From Leucaena leucocephala (lineage: Eukaryota > Streptophyta > Magnoliopsida > Fabales > Fabaceae), in assembly GCA_037074615.1 (NCBI GenBank), contig CM073527.1, forward strand, positions 4,180,848 through 4,244,847: DNA of 64,000 bases, written 5' to 3'. Both the position numbers and the translations under genes were made by a program. Numbering within the stretch: position 1 is the first letter of the stretch; each line of letters opens with the position of its first letter. The notes beneath the pieces are model-generated. The model was not told where the DNA came from and did not search any database. It was given only the letters and a program-made list of their open reading frames with translations. Of this stretch, positions 1 to 12,200 are shown in pieces.

Positions 1-1395
1 TCCAAGAACAAGGGAGATAGTTACCTTGCTTATTGCTTCAAGTTGTGTGCTTCTTTCTTGCTTCAAATGAAATTTGTCCAGAGGTTCCCTAAGGTACCAT
101 GCATGCTGAATTCAATCTGGTTTGGGGGGTATTTATAGAAAATATTGGGTGGAAATGAATGGCCAAGATTAATTTAATTACTATTTGATCTAATAGTCTG
201 TATTCATTATTGAAGCAAGCTTGCCCAAGAAGCCTTAAGCTTGACACCATGCATGACATCATTTAGGGGCATGTTTGGCTAGAAAAAGGTACATATACTG
301 ATAGGAAAAATTTCAGTCCAGTCTGGTACCAATCAGAGCAGTTTCACAAAAATCAGACTATTTTATGTTCATAATGTTTATAATATTCCAGAATATGTAT
401 TCTATCCTGGAAACCAGTGTTTAGGTTCCTCATACCATTGAAATTATTAGACTGAGTATTTATCTGTAAACCATCCCTTGTGAAATTACCAAAATACCCT
501 TGTTGCACTTTCTTGCACTATATTAACCCTAAGGGCATACTTGTCATTTTACACCTATTTTTGGCTCTAACTAATCATCTTTATACTATCTTACACATTT
601 TTGGCCTATCCAGAATGACCAAAATTCCCTCCATCTATCACTAGTATAATCTGGCTACACAGTGATATTTTCGTAATTTTACACTTTTCATGTGTTGCTC
701 TGGACTCTGGCCTACTTAATTATCTCATTACCTTATTGGGCGTACTGGGATGCCATTTCGGCCTTATTATTGGTCCATTACCTTTATGGCACAAATGCCA
801 AGAAATCTCTTCTGATCCTATTTATCGGGTATTTTATTCTATTGTAAAATCCCGTAAGAATTCTACAGGATTCCTTTTCTAACTCTGTCAATTTTATAAA
901 TTCTTGTATTAAATATAGGAATTTACTATAAGGTTTCATCTGATTCTAAGATCTCAAAAATACTGCAATAATTCTTCCTGACTTCAGGAATTTATATCAA
1001 TTAATCGGGACCTCAAATCAAAATTTTGTGTTGCGTTAAACTGACTAGAATAATTTTGTCTATCTACTAGTAAAATTTGGGACTAATATGATTCTGGACA
1101 TTTTTGAGCCTTTTTTGTTCAACTTTCTCATAATTATATTTAGGTCCCTAAACTTTTGCTTAATTATATTTAGGTCCGTAAACTTTTGATTATTTGCATT
1201 TAGGTGCCTCCTTTTGTTTTTACTTTCACTTTTGGCTTTCAACCTTTTCTAATTTTTGTTTAGGTCGCTGAACTTTCCTTAGTTAATAATCCCTCTCTTT
1301 TATTCCTCAATATGATATAGTTTATTCCAAGAATCTCATGTCCATTACTTATAAACTATATATATACATCATATAGGAAAATTAGGGATATGACA
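1..1395 (-). repeat. 3' LTR of A1, cut by the window edge
   Basis: Position 1 onward repeats the sequence from about 19686 onward with scattered substitutions. It ends (minus-strand start) at TGTCATATCCC, 1395 down to 1385. It includes the TATA box, the donor-like site and the U3 array of about 30-bp units (roughly 1100-1290). The sister LTR implies that about 1.45 kb more lies left of the window. Confidence 0.92.
23..138 (-). promoter_or_regulatory. A1 3' LTR: TATA box and splice-donor-like site
   Basis: Minus-strand TATA (CTATAAATA, plus 130-138) followed 114 bp downstream by CAAG|GTAACT (GT at 24-23). The spacing equals that in the 5' LTR of the same element. Confidence 0.55.
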
Positions 1396-1410
1396 TTTCT
1401 CTCCCCTTAA
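1396..1410 (-). other. Polypurine tract of A1
   Basis: On the minus strand TTAAGGGGAGAGAAA directly abuts the 3' LTR start. Its position and purine content fit the plus-strand priming site of LTR elements. Confidence 0.8.
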
Positions 1411-2745
1411 TCACATCGTCGTGCTCAATCACATGTGATGGATCAGGAACATACTTCTTCAACTGGGAAACATGGAAGATATCATGTATCTTACTGAGAT
1501 TTGGAGGAAAAGCTAACTTGTAAGCCACTGATCCTATTCTTGTGAGGATCTAGAATGGCCTAATGTATCTAGGTTGTAATTTCTTCACTTTGACTGATCA
1601 TCCAGCTCCTATAGTTGGAGTCAACTTAAGGAATACATGCTCTCCTTCTTCAAACTCCAACGGCTTCCTTCTGACATCAGCATAACTCTACTGTCTGCTT
1701 TGAGCCGTCAGTAACCTTTTTCTAATCTTATCAATCTGTGCTGCTATCTGATCTACTATATCAGGACCAAACATCCTTCTTTCGCTCAACTCCAACCAAT
1801 ATAGGGGAATATACATTTACGTCCATAAAGTGCTTCAAATGGGGCCATATGAATATTAGCCTGGTAACTGTTATTATAGGCAAATTCAATTAATGGCAAA
1901 TGGACATCCCAACTCCATTTGAAATCCAAAATCAACATATCCTCTAGTGTCTGGATCATTCTCTCATATTGACCATCTGTCTGACGATGATAAACTGTAC
2001 TAAATATGAGAGTAGTGTCCATTTCTTTATGCAAAGCTCGCCAAAAATTTGATGTAAATCGGGGATCTCTATCATATATAATACTACTTGGGATACCATG
2101 TAATCTAACAATCTCCTTTACATACAGCTTTGCCACTTTCTCCAAATAATCTTTCTTATTAATTGCCTGGAAATGAGCCAACTTTGTCAATCGGTCAATT
2201 ACTACCCATATAACATCATGCTTAGTAGAAGTCATGGGCAGTCCCTCAACAAAATCTATGGCAATATTATCCTATTTCCACTTAGGTATCTCTAGTGGTT
2301 GTAACTTTCCTGCTGGCCTTTGGTGTTCAACCTTTACTTTCTGACATGTCAAGCACTTGGATACATAAGCCACAACATCCTTCTTTAATCCAAGCCACCA
2401 AAATAGACTTTTAATATCATGATACATCTTGGTCATATCTGGATGTACTGTATATCGGCTTTTGTGTGCTTCATCCAAGATCTTCTCTCTTAGTCCCATT
2501 GCATTTGGGATATATGGTCTTCCTCTAAATCGTAGCAATCTATCTTGGGATATATCAAAATGTTTAGTTTCCCCTCTTTCCAACTTATTCTTGAAAATTG
2601 CTGTGAGCTTATCATGCTCTTGAGCTTCTTTTATCTCATCCTCAATAAAAACTTTAATCTGTATTCCTCCATAAGAGTTTTCTACTGTTTGCATTTGGTA
2701 TAAAGGACTCCAATCTCTAACATCTTCTATTAGTTCCTAACTCTT
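1411..2745 (-). pseudogene. Integrase relic of A1, chromodomain deleted
   Basis: Two open stretches (2272-2694 and 1786-2235) carry the N-terminal zinc region (VHPDMTKMYHD, then CLTCQK) and the catalytic core (YDRDPRFTS; TDGQYERM with the Glu kept). The equivalent of A3's catalytic MDFVEGLP falls in the gap between the stretches. A 1-bp indel near 1785-1800 breaks the frame into the C-terminal part. At about 1411 the C-terminal domain stops: compared with A3, some 220 bp that hold the whole chromodomain are gone, and the PPT follows directly. Family role: integrase inserts the cDNA, and the chromodomain tethers it to chromatin. This copy cannot be functional. Confidence 0.88.
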
Positions 2746-3150
2746 TGAAAATTAGACTTGCAACGTGCACCACCTTTCTGCTTAAAACATCAGTTACCAC
2801 ATTTGCTTTTCTTGGATGGTACTTAATCTGGAAATTGTAATCTTTCAGAAAGTCCATCCATCTCCACTGCCTCATGTTTAATTCTTTATGATCCTGCAGA
2901 TACTTCAAGCTTTTGTGGTCACAGTACAATTTTATGGTAGCTCCATATAGATAATGTCTCCATATCTTGAGAGCATACACTACCGTTGCAAGCTCTAGAT
3001 CATGAGCGAGATAGTTTTCTTCATGTGGCTTTAATTACCAAGAAGTGTAGGCTATCACTCGACCCTGCTACATTAATACAGATCCTAACCTCTACTTACT
3101 AGATTCAGTATAGAATACATAAGTCTGAGTTGGGTATGAAATAATTAGCA
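2746..3150 (-). pseudogene. RNase H relic of A1
   Basis: An open stretch at 2717-2980 contains YCDHKSLKYL and NVVTDVLSRK, the third and fourth acidic sites of a Ty3/gypsy RNase H. Further upstream the first catalytic site reads YTES where the family has YTDAS, so Asp is replaced by Glu. In-frame stops include TAG (3092-3094), which also occurs at the equivalent codon in A3 and D. The role was removal of RNA from the cDNA hybrid. Inactive. Confidence 0.85.
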
Positions 3151-4200
3151 CATGAGTCGTGGTTAATCTCTACTTTAATTCATAAAAACTAGCCTCTCAT
3201 TTCTCATCCCACTTGAATTGCTGGTTCTTTCTAGTCAGCTTGGTTAACAACAGAGTAATTTGAGAAAAGTCCTTAATAAATCTTTTGTAATACCCTGCTA
3301 GCCCATAAAACTTCTAATCTTTATCAGTGTCCTTGGTTGTTCCCAGCTCAATACTCCTTCAACTTTGCCAGGATCTACAGCTACCTCTTCATAGGATATG
3401 ACATGACCGAGAAATTTGACTTCTTGAAGCCAAAACTCACATTTACTAAGCTTAGCATAGAGTCATTTTTCTTTAAGAGTACTAAGAATAATTCTCAAAT
3501 ACTCTTCATGCTCTTCTACAGATTTGGAGTACACTAGAATATCATCAATGAAGACCACAACAAATTGATGTAGATAAGACCTGAAGCTTCTATTCATATA
3601 ATCTATAAAAATTGCAGGTGCATTCATCAGACCAAAAGGCATTACTAAAAATTCGAAATGACCGTAGCAAGTCTTGAAAGCAGTCTTTGAAATGTCATTT
3701 GCTTTGATTCTAAGTTGGTGATAACCTAATCTCAGATCAATCTTGGAGAATAGACTTGCGTCAACTAACTAGTCTAACAGATCATCAATCTGGGGAAGAA
3801 GGTACTTATTCTTAACAGTAATCTTATTTAACTCCCTATAGTCAATACATAGTCTGAGACTACCATCTTTCTTCCTAACGAATAACACTAGAGTACCCCA
3901 CGAAGAAACACTAGGTCAGATGAAACCCTTCTCTAAAAGCTCCTCAATTTGCTTCTTTAGTTTAATTATCTCGTTGGGAGCCATACGATATGAGGCTTTG
4001 GATACTGGTATAGCTCCAGGTACAATGTTAATTGCAAATTTGACTTCTCGTTCTAGAGGTAAACCTTGAATCTCCTTTGGAAAAACTTCTGAAAATTCTT
4101 TAACTACTAGAATTATTTCAACCCCTTCTTCTACTTCTGTTTGAACAGAAAAGAAGATCATATATCCTTAACATCATTTTCATAAATATTTATCTGCATG
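3151..4200 (-). pseudogene. Reverse transcriptase relic of A1
   Basis: The N-terminal part is open at 3916-4161 (EIQGLPLEREVKF, APNEIIKLKKQIEELLEKG). A stop (TGA, 3913-3915) interrupts the conserved FI-PS-S motif. The palm is recognisable at about 3540-3600 with VVFIDDILV, the gypsy form of the YxDD active site, and MPFGL just before it. Several stops and frame breaks lie between. It corresponds block by block to A3 45400-46525. Confidence 0.87.
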
Positions 4201-4600
4201 AGCCTCTGTTATGAAATTCAGTCTCACTTCTGGATTCATATTTGTGGCTTTTGGACAAAGAATTAGAGTTTTGTTCTTACAGTCCAGTATCACATTATTG
4301 CTAGACAACCAGTTTAATCCAATTATGACATCAATCTCATAGAAGGGCATACATATCAAGTATAGAGTAGTGCAACATCATATCAAATGATACTATTTAG
4401 GCAAACATCTGATGTAACTACTCTAACATTTGTGGGGGTTATCACACATATGGCATAATGCAACTTGCTAATGGTAAGGCCTAACCGTTTAGCACATTCA
4501 TAGAAAATAAAGGAATGACTTGCACCTAAATCAAACATAGCAATCACAGAATAATTATTGAGATAGATGATACCTTGAATCATCCCGGGTGACCTTTGAG
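4201..4600 (-). pseudogene. Aspartic protease relic of A1
   Basis: An open stretch at 4383-4583 reads MFDLGASHSF; the family active site is DSGASHSF, so the Ser after the catalytic Asp is now Leu. Downstream LGLTISKLHYAI matches A3 and D. On the other side it runs into the B1 insertion at 4601, whose TSD (TTGAG) lies at 4596-4600, so gag and protease are now 11.3 kb apart. Confidence 0.85.
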
Positions 4601-7600
4601 TGTCATATCCTAATTTTTCCCTATCTGTATAGTACTGATAGTGGAAAGAGGCTTATAAAGGATTATGATGAAGATCAGACGAAATAATAAAGGTTAGATA
4701 AGTCTTAAAGAAAGAGAAGGACCTAAACACAAATTGGAAAAGGTTAAAGGCCAAAAGTTAAAGTAGAAATAAATGTTGGGCCAAAAGTGATAATTTCCAA
4801 AAGTTTAGGGACCTAAATGTAAATATCCAAAAAGTTAGGGACATAAATGTAATTAAGAGAAAAGTTCAAGGGCAAAATTGTAATTATAGAAAGATCAGCC
4901 CCAAAAAGGGTTAGAACTACCCAGAAGTATTTTAGTCTCATATTCCATCAGTAAATAGAGGAAGGTATGCTGGATAATCTGACATGATACAGAAATTTTA
5001 TTAGGGCTCCAGATAGCAGAAAATTATCTGATAGTCTAAAAGTTATCTGAATTTTTATCAGATTCCATGGATATCAGATATAACTGGGGGAATTATAGGA
5101 AAGTGTACCTTACAGTGTCAGATGTCCTGGATCTGACAGAACTCCAGAAGAAGTTCTGTATAAAAAGTTATTCACATATCAGTGAATTTTGACGGGAGTT
5201 TGTTAACACCCGGGATCCGATAATGGAACTTATCGGTATGTAAGCCTGGATAGAATGAGATCAGATGACCTCATATATAGGCCCATAATGACGCCAAGGA
5301 AGGCCCAAAACTCAGGGTACCAATCTATCAGTAGAAGGGGCCAGTGCCAGAAAAAGTGTGAAATTATGAAAATGCCCCTAGATGCCCAGATCATACCAGA
5401 GATGGATGAAGGGCATTTTGGTCATCTGGGACAGGCTAAAAACGTGGCACATGGTATAAATATGATTAGTTTAGCCAATATATGCCCTGAGGCAGTACAA
5501 GAAGGGGTGAAATGACAATTATGCCCTTAGGGTCAGTACAGTGCAAGAAAGGACACCAAGGGTCTTTTGGTCATTTCCAAAGGATGGATGGCAGATAAAT
5601 ACTCAGTCTAACATTTTCAATGGTATGATAAGCCTAGACATTAATTTTCAAGATAGAATACATATCCTGGTATATTATAAAAAATTAGGAACAGAACACA
5701 GTCCGGTTGTTGTGAAACTGCACTGATCGGTACCGGATTGGACTGGAATTTCTCCAGAAGGTTCCTTGCATGGGCAGCACGCCACCTAACCCTCTGAGGT
5801 GTCCCATGAGCTGTCCCACATGATGTCATAATTATTATTTTATGAAAAAGTTAAATCCAAGATTAAATATGGGCCTTTAGATCAAATAGTAACCAAATCA
5901 ATCTTGGCCATTCATTTTTCTTGGATTTTGGCTATAAATACCCCCTCATTCTGCAGCAAACCGTGGCTTCATGGACCCTTGGGGAAACTCTTGCAAAATG
6001 AAAACTCAAGCCAAGATAAAGCAGATTCAAGGTTCCAAAGTTCAAGCAAGCTAGAGATTAAAGGTAAGCAATCTCTCCTAGCTTATTTTCCTTTGATTTG
6101 GGAGCTTGAACTTAGGGTTTTCATGGGGAAAAAGTTAAGTTTTCTCTAAGGGGAGGTGCTGTCCAAAATCCATAGATGAAAGGGGAAAGAAGAAATTAAA
6201 GTTAGAAACTTATGATTGATGCTTAAACAAGCTAGTTAAGAGATTGGTGGTTGAATCAAATTGATATTCTTGACTTTACCATGGTGTGCCCTGTTCGGTC
6301 TGCACTGTTCATGAGGGAAGGAAGTTGAATTTCAATGATTTAATGCTTCCATTGAGTTTATATGATGATTTTGTGTAGGATTGGAAAGGTTTTGAACCTT
6401 AGAAACATTAAAATCTCAAGGTTGTAGTCTTTGAGATTCCTTACGGTTACTGTTCACTCGCATGAATAAGGATTGGAATTTCATGATTTTGATGGTTCCA
6501 ATGGTTTTAAAATGAAAATTTGTGTGGGGTAAAGTGGAGAAACAAGTATGGGAAGCATTAGAATCAAAATGAGAATTTTTGAAAGAATTGTGTGCTTATG
6601 TTCAATTCTGTACAGCATGCCACGAAGGAGCTGGAATTTTATGATTCTAAACTCATAAGTGAGTTCAAAATATGAAATTGTGTAGGGTAAAGTCAAGACA
6701 TCAATTGATTCAAGAGCCAAGTGGTTTAGTGAAGATTAGGGAAAGTTATGTAAAGAGGGTAACAAAGTTAGTCTTGAACATGGTTGGAATTCATGAGTCC
6801 TAATGAGATTGTGTGATGAATATGAATATGTTTAGGACCATGAAACATCCAAGAAGATGTTGGGAAGTGATGGACATAAAGACTTCATGGTTGGAAAGCT
6901 AGGGAGCAAGGGCTAAGGTCAAGAGGAAAGCTTAATTGCAAGGTAGTGAACTTACCTCTTTATGTGCTTGATGTGGTATGCTTATGTGTTGACATGTATA
7001 TGTTATTTGAATGATATTGTGACATGATAAATGATGTTTAATGTGTTATGAATAACATGTTTCCATGGCCATGCAATTTATGTAAAAGTTTGTAGCATGA
7101 TGGCATGTCACTAATCAAAGAAAGTTAATGAAATTACATATCATGCATTAGCATCCATCTTGCATATTTAAGTGGTAATGTTTGCTACTGAGATTCCCTA
7201 GAATCTCACTCTCCCATAACCAACCAATTTAGGTCAAGCATGTAGAAAAGGTATGCATGGAGAAGAGCTAAAGCATGGAAGAAGGAAAGTGAAGTATTTA
7301 AGATTCTAGCATATGCTATGCATTTTCCATGTATGTAAATGCCATGTAAGGTGTCTATTTATGTGATAAACTTGTATGTAATAATTATGGCATATGTACA
7401 TGATATATATGAATGTTAAGAAGCTTAATTAATGGCTTGTGCATGCTGAAACAATTATTGGAAATGAAAGAAAAGAAACTGAAATGGTAAAAACGTAGGT
7501 CCTGAAGCAGTTTTGTTGTGGCTTCAGCTTGACCTAGCAAATGAAGGAATTAGTTCACGAAATTTTATGATCATGTAGCACACATCCATATATTTAAGTG

Positions 7601-7991
7601 CATAGGTATAACATTTCATTTGGATGTGTATATCAAGAGAAATGATTTTCCAAAGTAAGGGACCAGAATCTGTTTCTAGAGTTTTTGACCAAATGAACAG
7701 TAAACTTCAACGAATAAACTGTATCAATTGGCTAATTATTTGGTCTAGAAATTATTTTTCCCTTAAAGTTCAAGATGTTATGTTCATGTATCTTTTTGAA
7801 CCACTTCATTTTCAATTTTCTATAATTAATTATGATTTTTCAAAGTTTGTTGCGTAATCTGGAATACCAGATGAACAGTAACCCGAGAAAGAGTAAAATT
7901 CTAGATTTGGCTAATGGATTTCCAAGGTCTTGTAAGTGGTTCTAAATGCTACTGAATAGTCTATTAGACGTATAAAAGTAAGGATGTTACA
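4601..7991 (+). repeat. 5' LTR of B1
   Basis: TG...CA termini. It holds about six degenerate ~30-bp units at roughly 4720-4890, a TATA box at 5932, a donor-like site at 6064, and further AACAGTAA-type motifs towards the 3' end. The short ORFs inside are repeated at the same places in the 3' LTR and are not genes. Confidence 0.95.
5932..6065 (+). promoter_or_regulatory. B1 5' LTR: TATA box and splice-donor-like site
   Basis: CTATAAATA (5932-5940) and, 132 bp on, TTAAAG|GTAAGC (GT at 6064-6065), close to the plant 5' splice consensus. Transcription would start about 30 bp after the TATA box, placing the donor about 100 nt into the RNA. Confidence 0.6.
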
Positions 7992-7994
7992 TTT

Positions 7995-8006
7995 TGGTAT
8001 TAGAGT
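7995..8006 (+). other. Primer-binding site of B1 (iMet-tRNA type)
   Basis: TGGTATTAGAGT, three bases after the LTR end, differs at two positions from TGGTATCAGAGC, the complement of the initiator Met tRNA 3' end, which A1 and A3 carry intact. Confidence 0.85.
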
Positions 8007-8155
8007 AAAGGATTCTAGCTTAAGAAATGCTCTGAATAGATTATTTATGGACTGATATGTGATTATACCCAGACCCTAACCCTAAACAGTAAGTATTTTG
8101 CTAAGTTAGGGTATGTTATAGGATGGTTAACATTGCTTAATTAAGCAAATATTGC

Positions 8156-8157
8156 AG
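8156..8157 (+). promoter_or_regulatory. Splice-acceptor-like site ahead of the B1 leader ORF
   Basis: AATATTGCAG|G, with the ATG of the leader ORF 9 bases later. A1 has TTATTGCAG|G 8 bases before its ORF0 ATG. Pairing with the donor at 6064 would remove an intron of about 2.09 kb that includes the PBS. Confidence 0.4.
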
Positions 8158-8165
8158 GAATAGAT

Positions 8166-8501
8166 ATGAGATTCCATAAGATTAAGTCAAAGGCTTCATT
8201 TAATAAGGGAGACCCCAGGCTAGTAGTGATATATGGATATGATGTACATCCAAACTTTGATCATCCCTCAGTCAATGAAGATAGTTCAGAGGAGAGTATG
8301 GGGGATCAGTCAGGAAAGTCTACAGTAGATTACCCTATGGATGTTTCTGTAGACTTATACCTGCAGTCTGGAGGTGATGTAGAGATTCAGCCTGAAGCCA
8401 AATATGCACCGGTGGATGTTGAGTCTAGTGACTCTATATGGTATAAGTTTGTTGGAATGCCCTCTAACCCTAATATAAGCTTTATCCCTCTTACAAGATG
8501 A
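8166..8501 (+). CDS. Leader ORF of B1, possible ORF0 homologue
   Basis: 111 codons, unrecognised family, acidic and Ser-rich, ending in tandem stops; the frame continues with further weakly coding sequence to about 8740. At DNA level the leader (7992-8230) aligns with A1 18228-18060, including the TTGCAG acceptor, the ATG just after it, and a shared Gly-Asp-Pro (GGAGACCC) about 15 codons in. Farther on, ordinary reading by eye gives only a tentative match to ORF0 of A1 and D (for example LLEFEDRF against REVELDYR). It may be a decayed ORF0 kept with the leader. No function can be assigned. Confidence 0.35.
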   Translation: MRFHKIKSKASFNKGDPRLVVIYGYDVHPNFDHPSVNEDSSEESMGDQSGKSTVDYPMDVSVDLYLQSGGDVEIQPEAKYAPVDVESSDSIWYKFVGMPSNPNISFIPLTR

Positions 8502-8899
8502 TAGATTACGGCTGAGGAAGCTAAGTACTGGTACTGGATTATGGGTAGACCATATATTAATCCTCCTCTATTAGAGTTTGAGGATAGATTTATGATAATT
8601 AAGATATAACAGTCCCCTAATTCAGATATCCAGTCAGAGTTTATGATAGTTCTTGACTATTCCCAAAGTCCAAGAATATGTGACTTTATAGAGAAAGATC
8701 AGTGGGATGTTTCTAGTCCTAGTCAACCCAGCCTTCTTCATTAAAGACAGATAGTGTTGACCATATGGTCTAAAGAAAGCTGTGGAGAGTAAATTACTCA
8801 GTCTAGGTCAACGGATGGACAGAAGTAGAGATTAAGAACAATTAGTTATCTGCAGTTCCTCAATGCCGTAGCAGGAATGATAAATAGATATCCAGTAGA

Positions 8900-9250
8900 G
8901 GGAATTAACCTAATATCCTTTAGAGGACTGGTATGAGATAATAGTAAGTCAAGAGTCATGAGACTAAAGATGCCAACCTCACTGAAGTCTATCAGTTAGA
9001 GATTTAGCACAGAGTATAGGCAAGTTAAATAGTACGAAGCACTAAAATACAGAAGATCAGTTTAAGAAGAGGTTCAATAGTAGATCCTCCGTATGATCAT
9101 CAGGAGTTGATCTACAGTACGAAAGACTTTGTGCAGCTAGTCTTTACGGAAAAGAATAATGAGAAGTTAGAATGAGACTTGCCTAAGATGATTTAATACA
9201 TAGCCTAAGGTTAAAGACGTGAAGGCTAATAGACAGAAAGTTAATATTCC
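8900..9250 (+). pseudogene. Faint gag relic in B1
   Basis: Short islands resemble the gag domain of A3 in the same order: EDW (A3 VEDWISRLEK), VYQLE (A3 AIYQLERDADRWW) and EDQFKKRFNSRS (A3 LEQFYEKYFPQS), separated by stops and frame changes. This suggests B1 descends from an autonomous relative whose genes decayed before its last transposition. By-eye call only. Confidence 0.4.
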
Positions 9251-12200
9251 TAAACAGAGGGATCACATCACGAAGAGACAGTAACCTAGTACACCTAGGG
9301 TAGATCACCCTAGAGGACAAAAGTAATGTTAGATGATGAAGGAGATCCAAGTGACTTAAATTAGTCAGGATCCAAAGACAGACCAGAAAGGGATCACCAT
9401 CCAGTCAAGAACAGACTAAGACAGACAGACAGAAAGAGTTAAGAGATACTTTCTCACCTGTTAGTAATCCAGGAAGATAAGGGAAAAAGTTTGAATAGCA
9501 TAGAGATGTGAGCCTGACCTTTCCTCAGTTAGCTAAAAGAAGACAGCTGACTCAGTTATGTATTACATATAAATTACAGTGAGGCCAAGGATACAGAAGT
9601 CCTTCAGTTTAGAGACATAGAAGTCTTACAGGCGATGAGAAATGTTATGGTAGGATGACTATGGCCTAGTAAGGTAGCCACAGATTCAAAGATAAAGTGA
9701 CTCCCCCATTCCTATGTAAGAAAGAGTAAAGAAGGGTTGAGTCTATACCCTAATAAGAGGGTAAAGTGGTAACCTAAGTGAAACAAGTAAATGATTTAGG
9801 TTCCTGAATAAATGATCAGGACCTAGTGATTAAGGTAATGAAGGAACAAAATGTTTTAAAGTCTACCTAGTTAATTGCTTAATGGCAATATGAGTATGAG
9901 GGATGGTTGAGCAAACTATGTAATGATGCATGGCTTATGTTGCCATAAGGTATAATAAGAAATTGCATCTCATTGCAGTTGTCATATGATGACACACATA
10001 CTAGAGAATGCTTAATTGATTGCATCTACTTGCATATTATGCATGTTGAGTATGCTATGATAAATGAATACTCCCCTTATGCAGTATGTACTGGGTAGAG
10101 TATACCAGATGAGAAAGTTATGTTGCTCCCATGCCCTATGACATGCAATTAAATAATTCAACTTAGCAAGAATGAAGCAATAGTAAAGTGCTAAACTAGA
10201 AAGTTAGCTACTTGATTCTCAGAAGATAGAAAGAGAATTTATGATCAGACTATGATAGTCAATGGGATAGAGAATAAGATTAAAGATGAAGATTAGTAGT
10301 GAGCCTATAGATAAATGATTATGATACTCAGGACATATCCCTTTAGTAGGGATAAGATAGATGAAAGGAAATGAGACGCAGTTATGAAAGATGATACGGC
10401 TCTAAGAAAGAGCAATTTTTAAGTAATATAAGTTAATATTTTTGCAATAGAGCTAGATTGCTCTTGCAATAGAGTAAAGTCCCTCTGATGAGATAAATAG
10501 ATGATGACAAATATGTGAATGGTAGAGTTTGTGTAGCTCCCTGTAATGTTAAATGTAATAAAGTTATAAAGATGAGAATGGTATATGAAGTTCTTGAGTG
10601 ATAGAGGAAATGGGTCAAGTCCTAATAGATAATATTGGCTTCTGTGATCATTTTTGGGGAATTATCTGTGGAGTTAACAACTATGTGAAAGTGACTAACC
10701 TTGTAACTTTGTCCGTTGGTTTAGGTCTTCCAGAGATGAGAATACAGTACAACGGAATCCAGTAGATTCTGGAGGATTGCAGTTAGATCCTAGTATGGTT
10801 CATAGGGTCGCAGTAGATCCTGAAAGGCTTACGGTTGATAGCAGTAGATCCCGAGGGTCACAGTAGACCAAGCCTAGAGCAAGAAAGTAATGAGCCATAA
10901 GTACAGTATTTCTTTGGAAGGACAAATACCAAGGAAAAGTTAAGGTATAGAAGCTTCACAAGTTGATTAACTCATAACAGAAAGAGTACCCATGATGCTA
11001 GTTTCAGATAGCCTTATTACTATCAGGGACTGAACTCAGAATCTCCTTACACGTATTAGGAACTAAGTGATCAAAGTTAAAGTTGTTAATTTTGAGTCCC
11101 AAGGATTTATGGGAATATTACGTAAGATATGAGAAGAGATCCTTATGATGAGATTACAGAAAATAAGAGACAAATAGATCCTCCAGATGAGGACAAAGAG
11201 ATTAGAAGGTCAGATAGACCCAAGAGAGATAGTATAAGATGGGTCTAAGATGGTAAAGTACCAGGGTCAGAGCCAGTGAGCACCAGTGCTTTAGATTTTT
11301 ATCTACACATTTCAGTTAAGCGTGCTCAGGCAAGGGTAGTCCAATGATGGGTGACCCCCTGGGAAGTGATGAAAAAAGATGTGAATGCCATAAGAAATTG
11401 GCATATATGCACAAAGCTATGTAAAATGATAGAAAGAGCTATGAAAAGCTAGAGAGGGTTATGAACAGTAAGAGACTAAAACCCTTATGTCAAGTCCAAA
11501 TGAAATGGATTTGAAATATAGACTATGATATAGCCAGATTTGGCCAGATATGCCATTTTATGTCATGAAAGATACGAAATAAGATATGCCTTGAGAAGCG
11601 GCTGTATAGCTAGCTTTGTAAACAGATAGAGAGGCTTCCGTTCAAGAAAAGATAAGATGTCTGAATGATGAGCTACATGTGAAAGAGCAAATGAGAGCTT
11701 TGAGAGCTTTCACTCCTTGCATAGAATGCCAGGCCTTATGTTACATTACATTATGTGATGTTTATAAAATATGCTAAAGCTCTGAATGTTAGAGCTGTGC
11801 AAGCTCCGAGTGTTAGAGCTGTGCATATTAAGAGAAGGAATGCTTGAGCTCCGATATTAGAGCTTTACATTCATGAGCAGGTATGTAGTCCTGCAACACA
11901 TTGGCCAAGCATTATGCATGTTAGAGTATGTGCTCCTATATGCTCCTATATGCTCCTATGTGCTCCTGTTTAGCAGTAGAGCAATGAAAGAAAGAATAAT
12001 GATATAAGTCCTCTCTCTGTATTATGATGAGTTTTTAAAGATGATAAGAATGTATGATGATATGAGAATGAGAGTTAAAGTGTGCAGATATTCAGAGAAT
12101 TCCGCAAGATACTCAGATGAGAAAGAAGTAGTTGCACTAAAAGGTATGATGAGTTATTAATAGGAACTCCCGAATATAGCAGTATTCGAGAGAGTTTAAT

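Noticed and set aside
5255..5515. 86-codon ORF repeated at 13125-13370, and four other ORFs repeated 7.87 kb away
   Set aside because: They are LTR sequence present twice because B1 has two LTRs. The repeat at 13125 already has a premature stop; no protein family.
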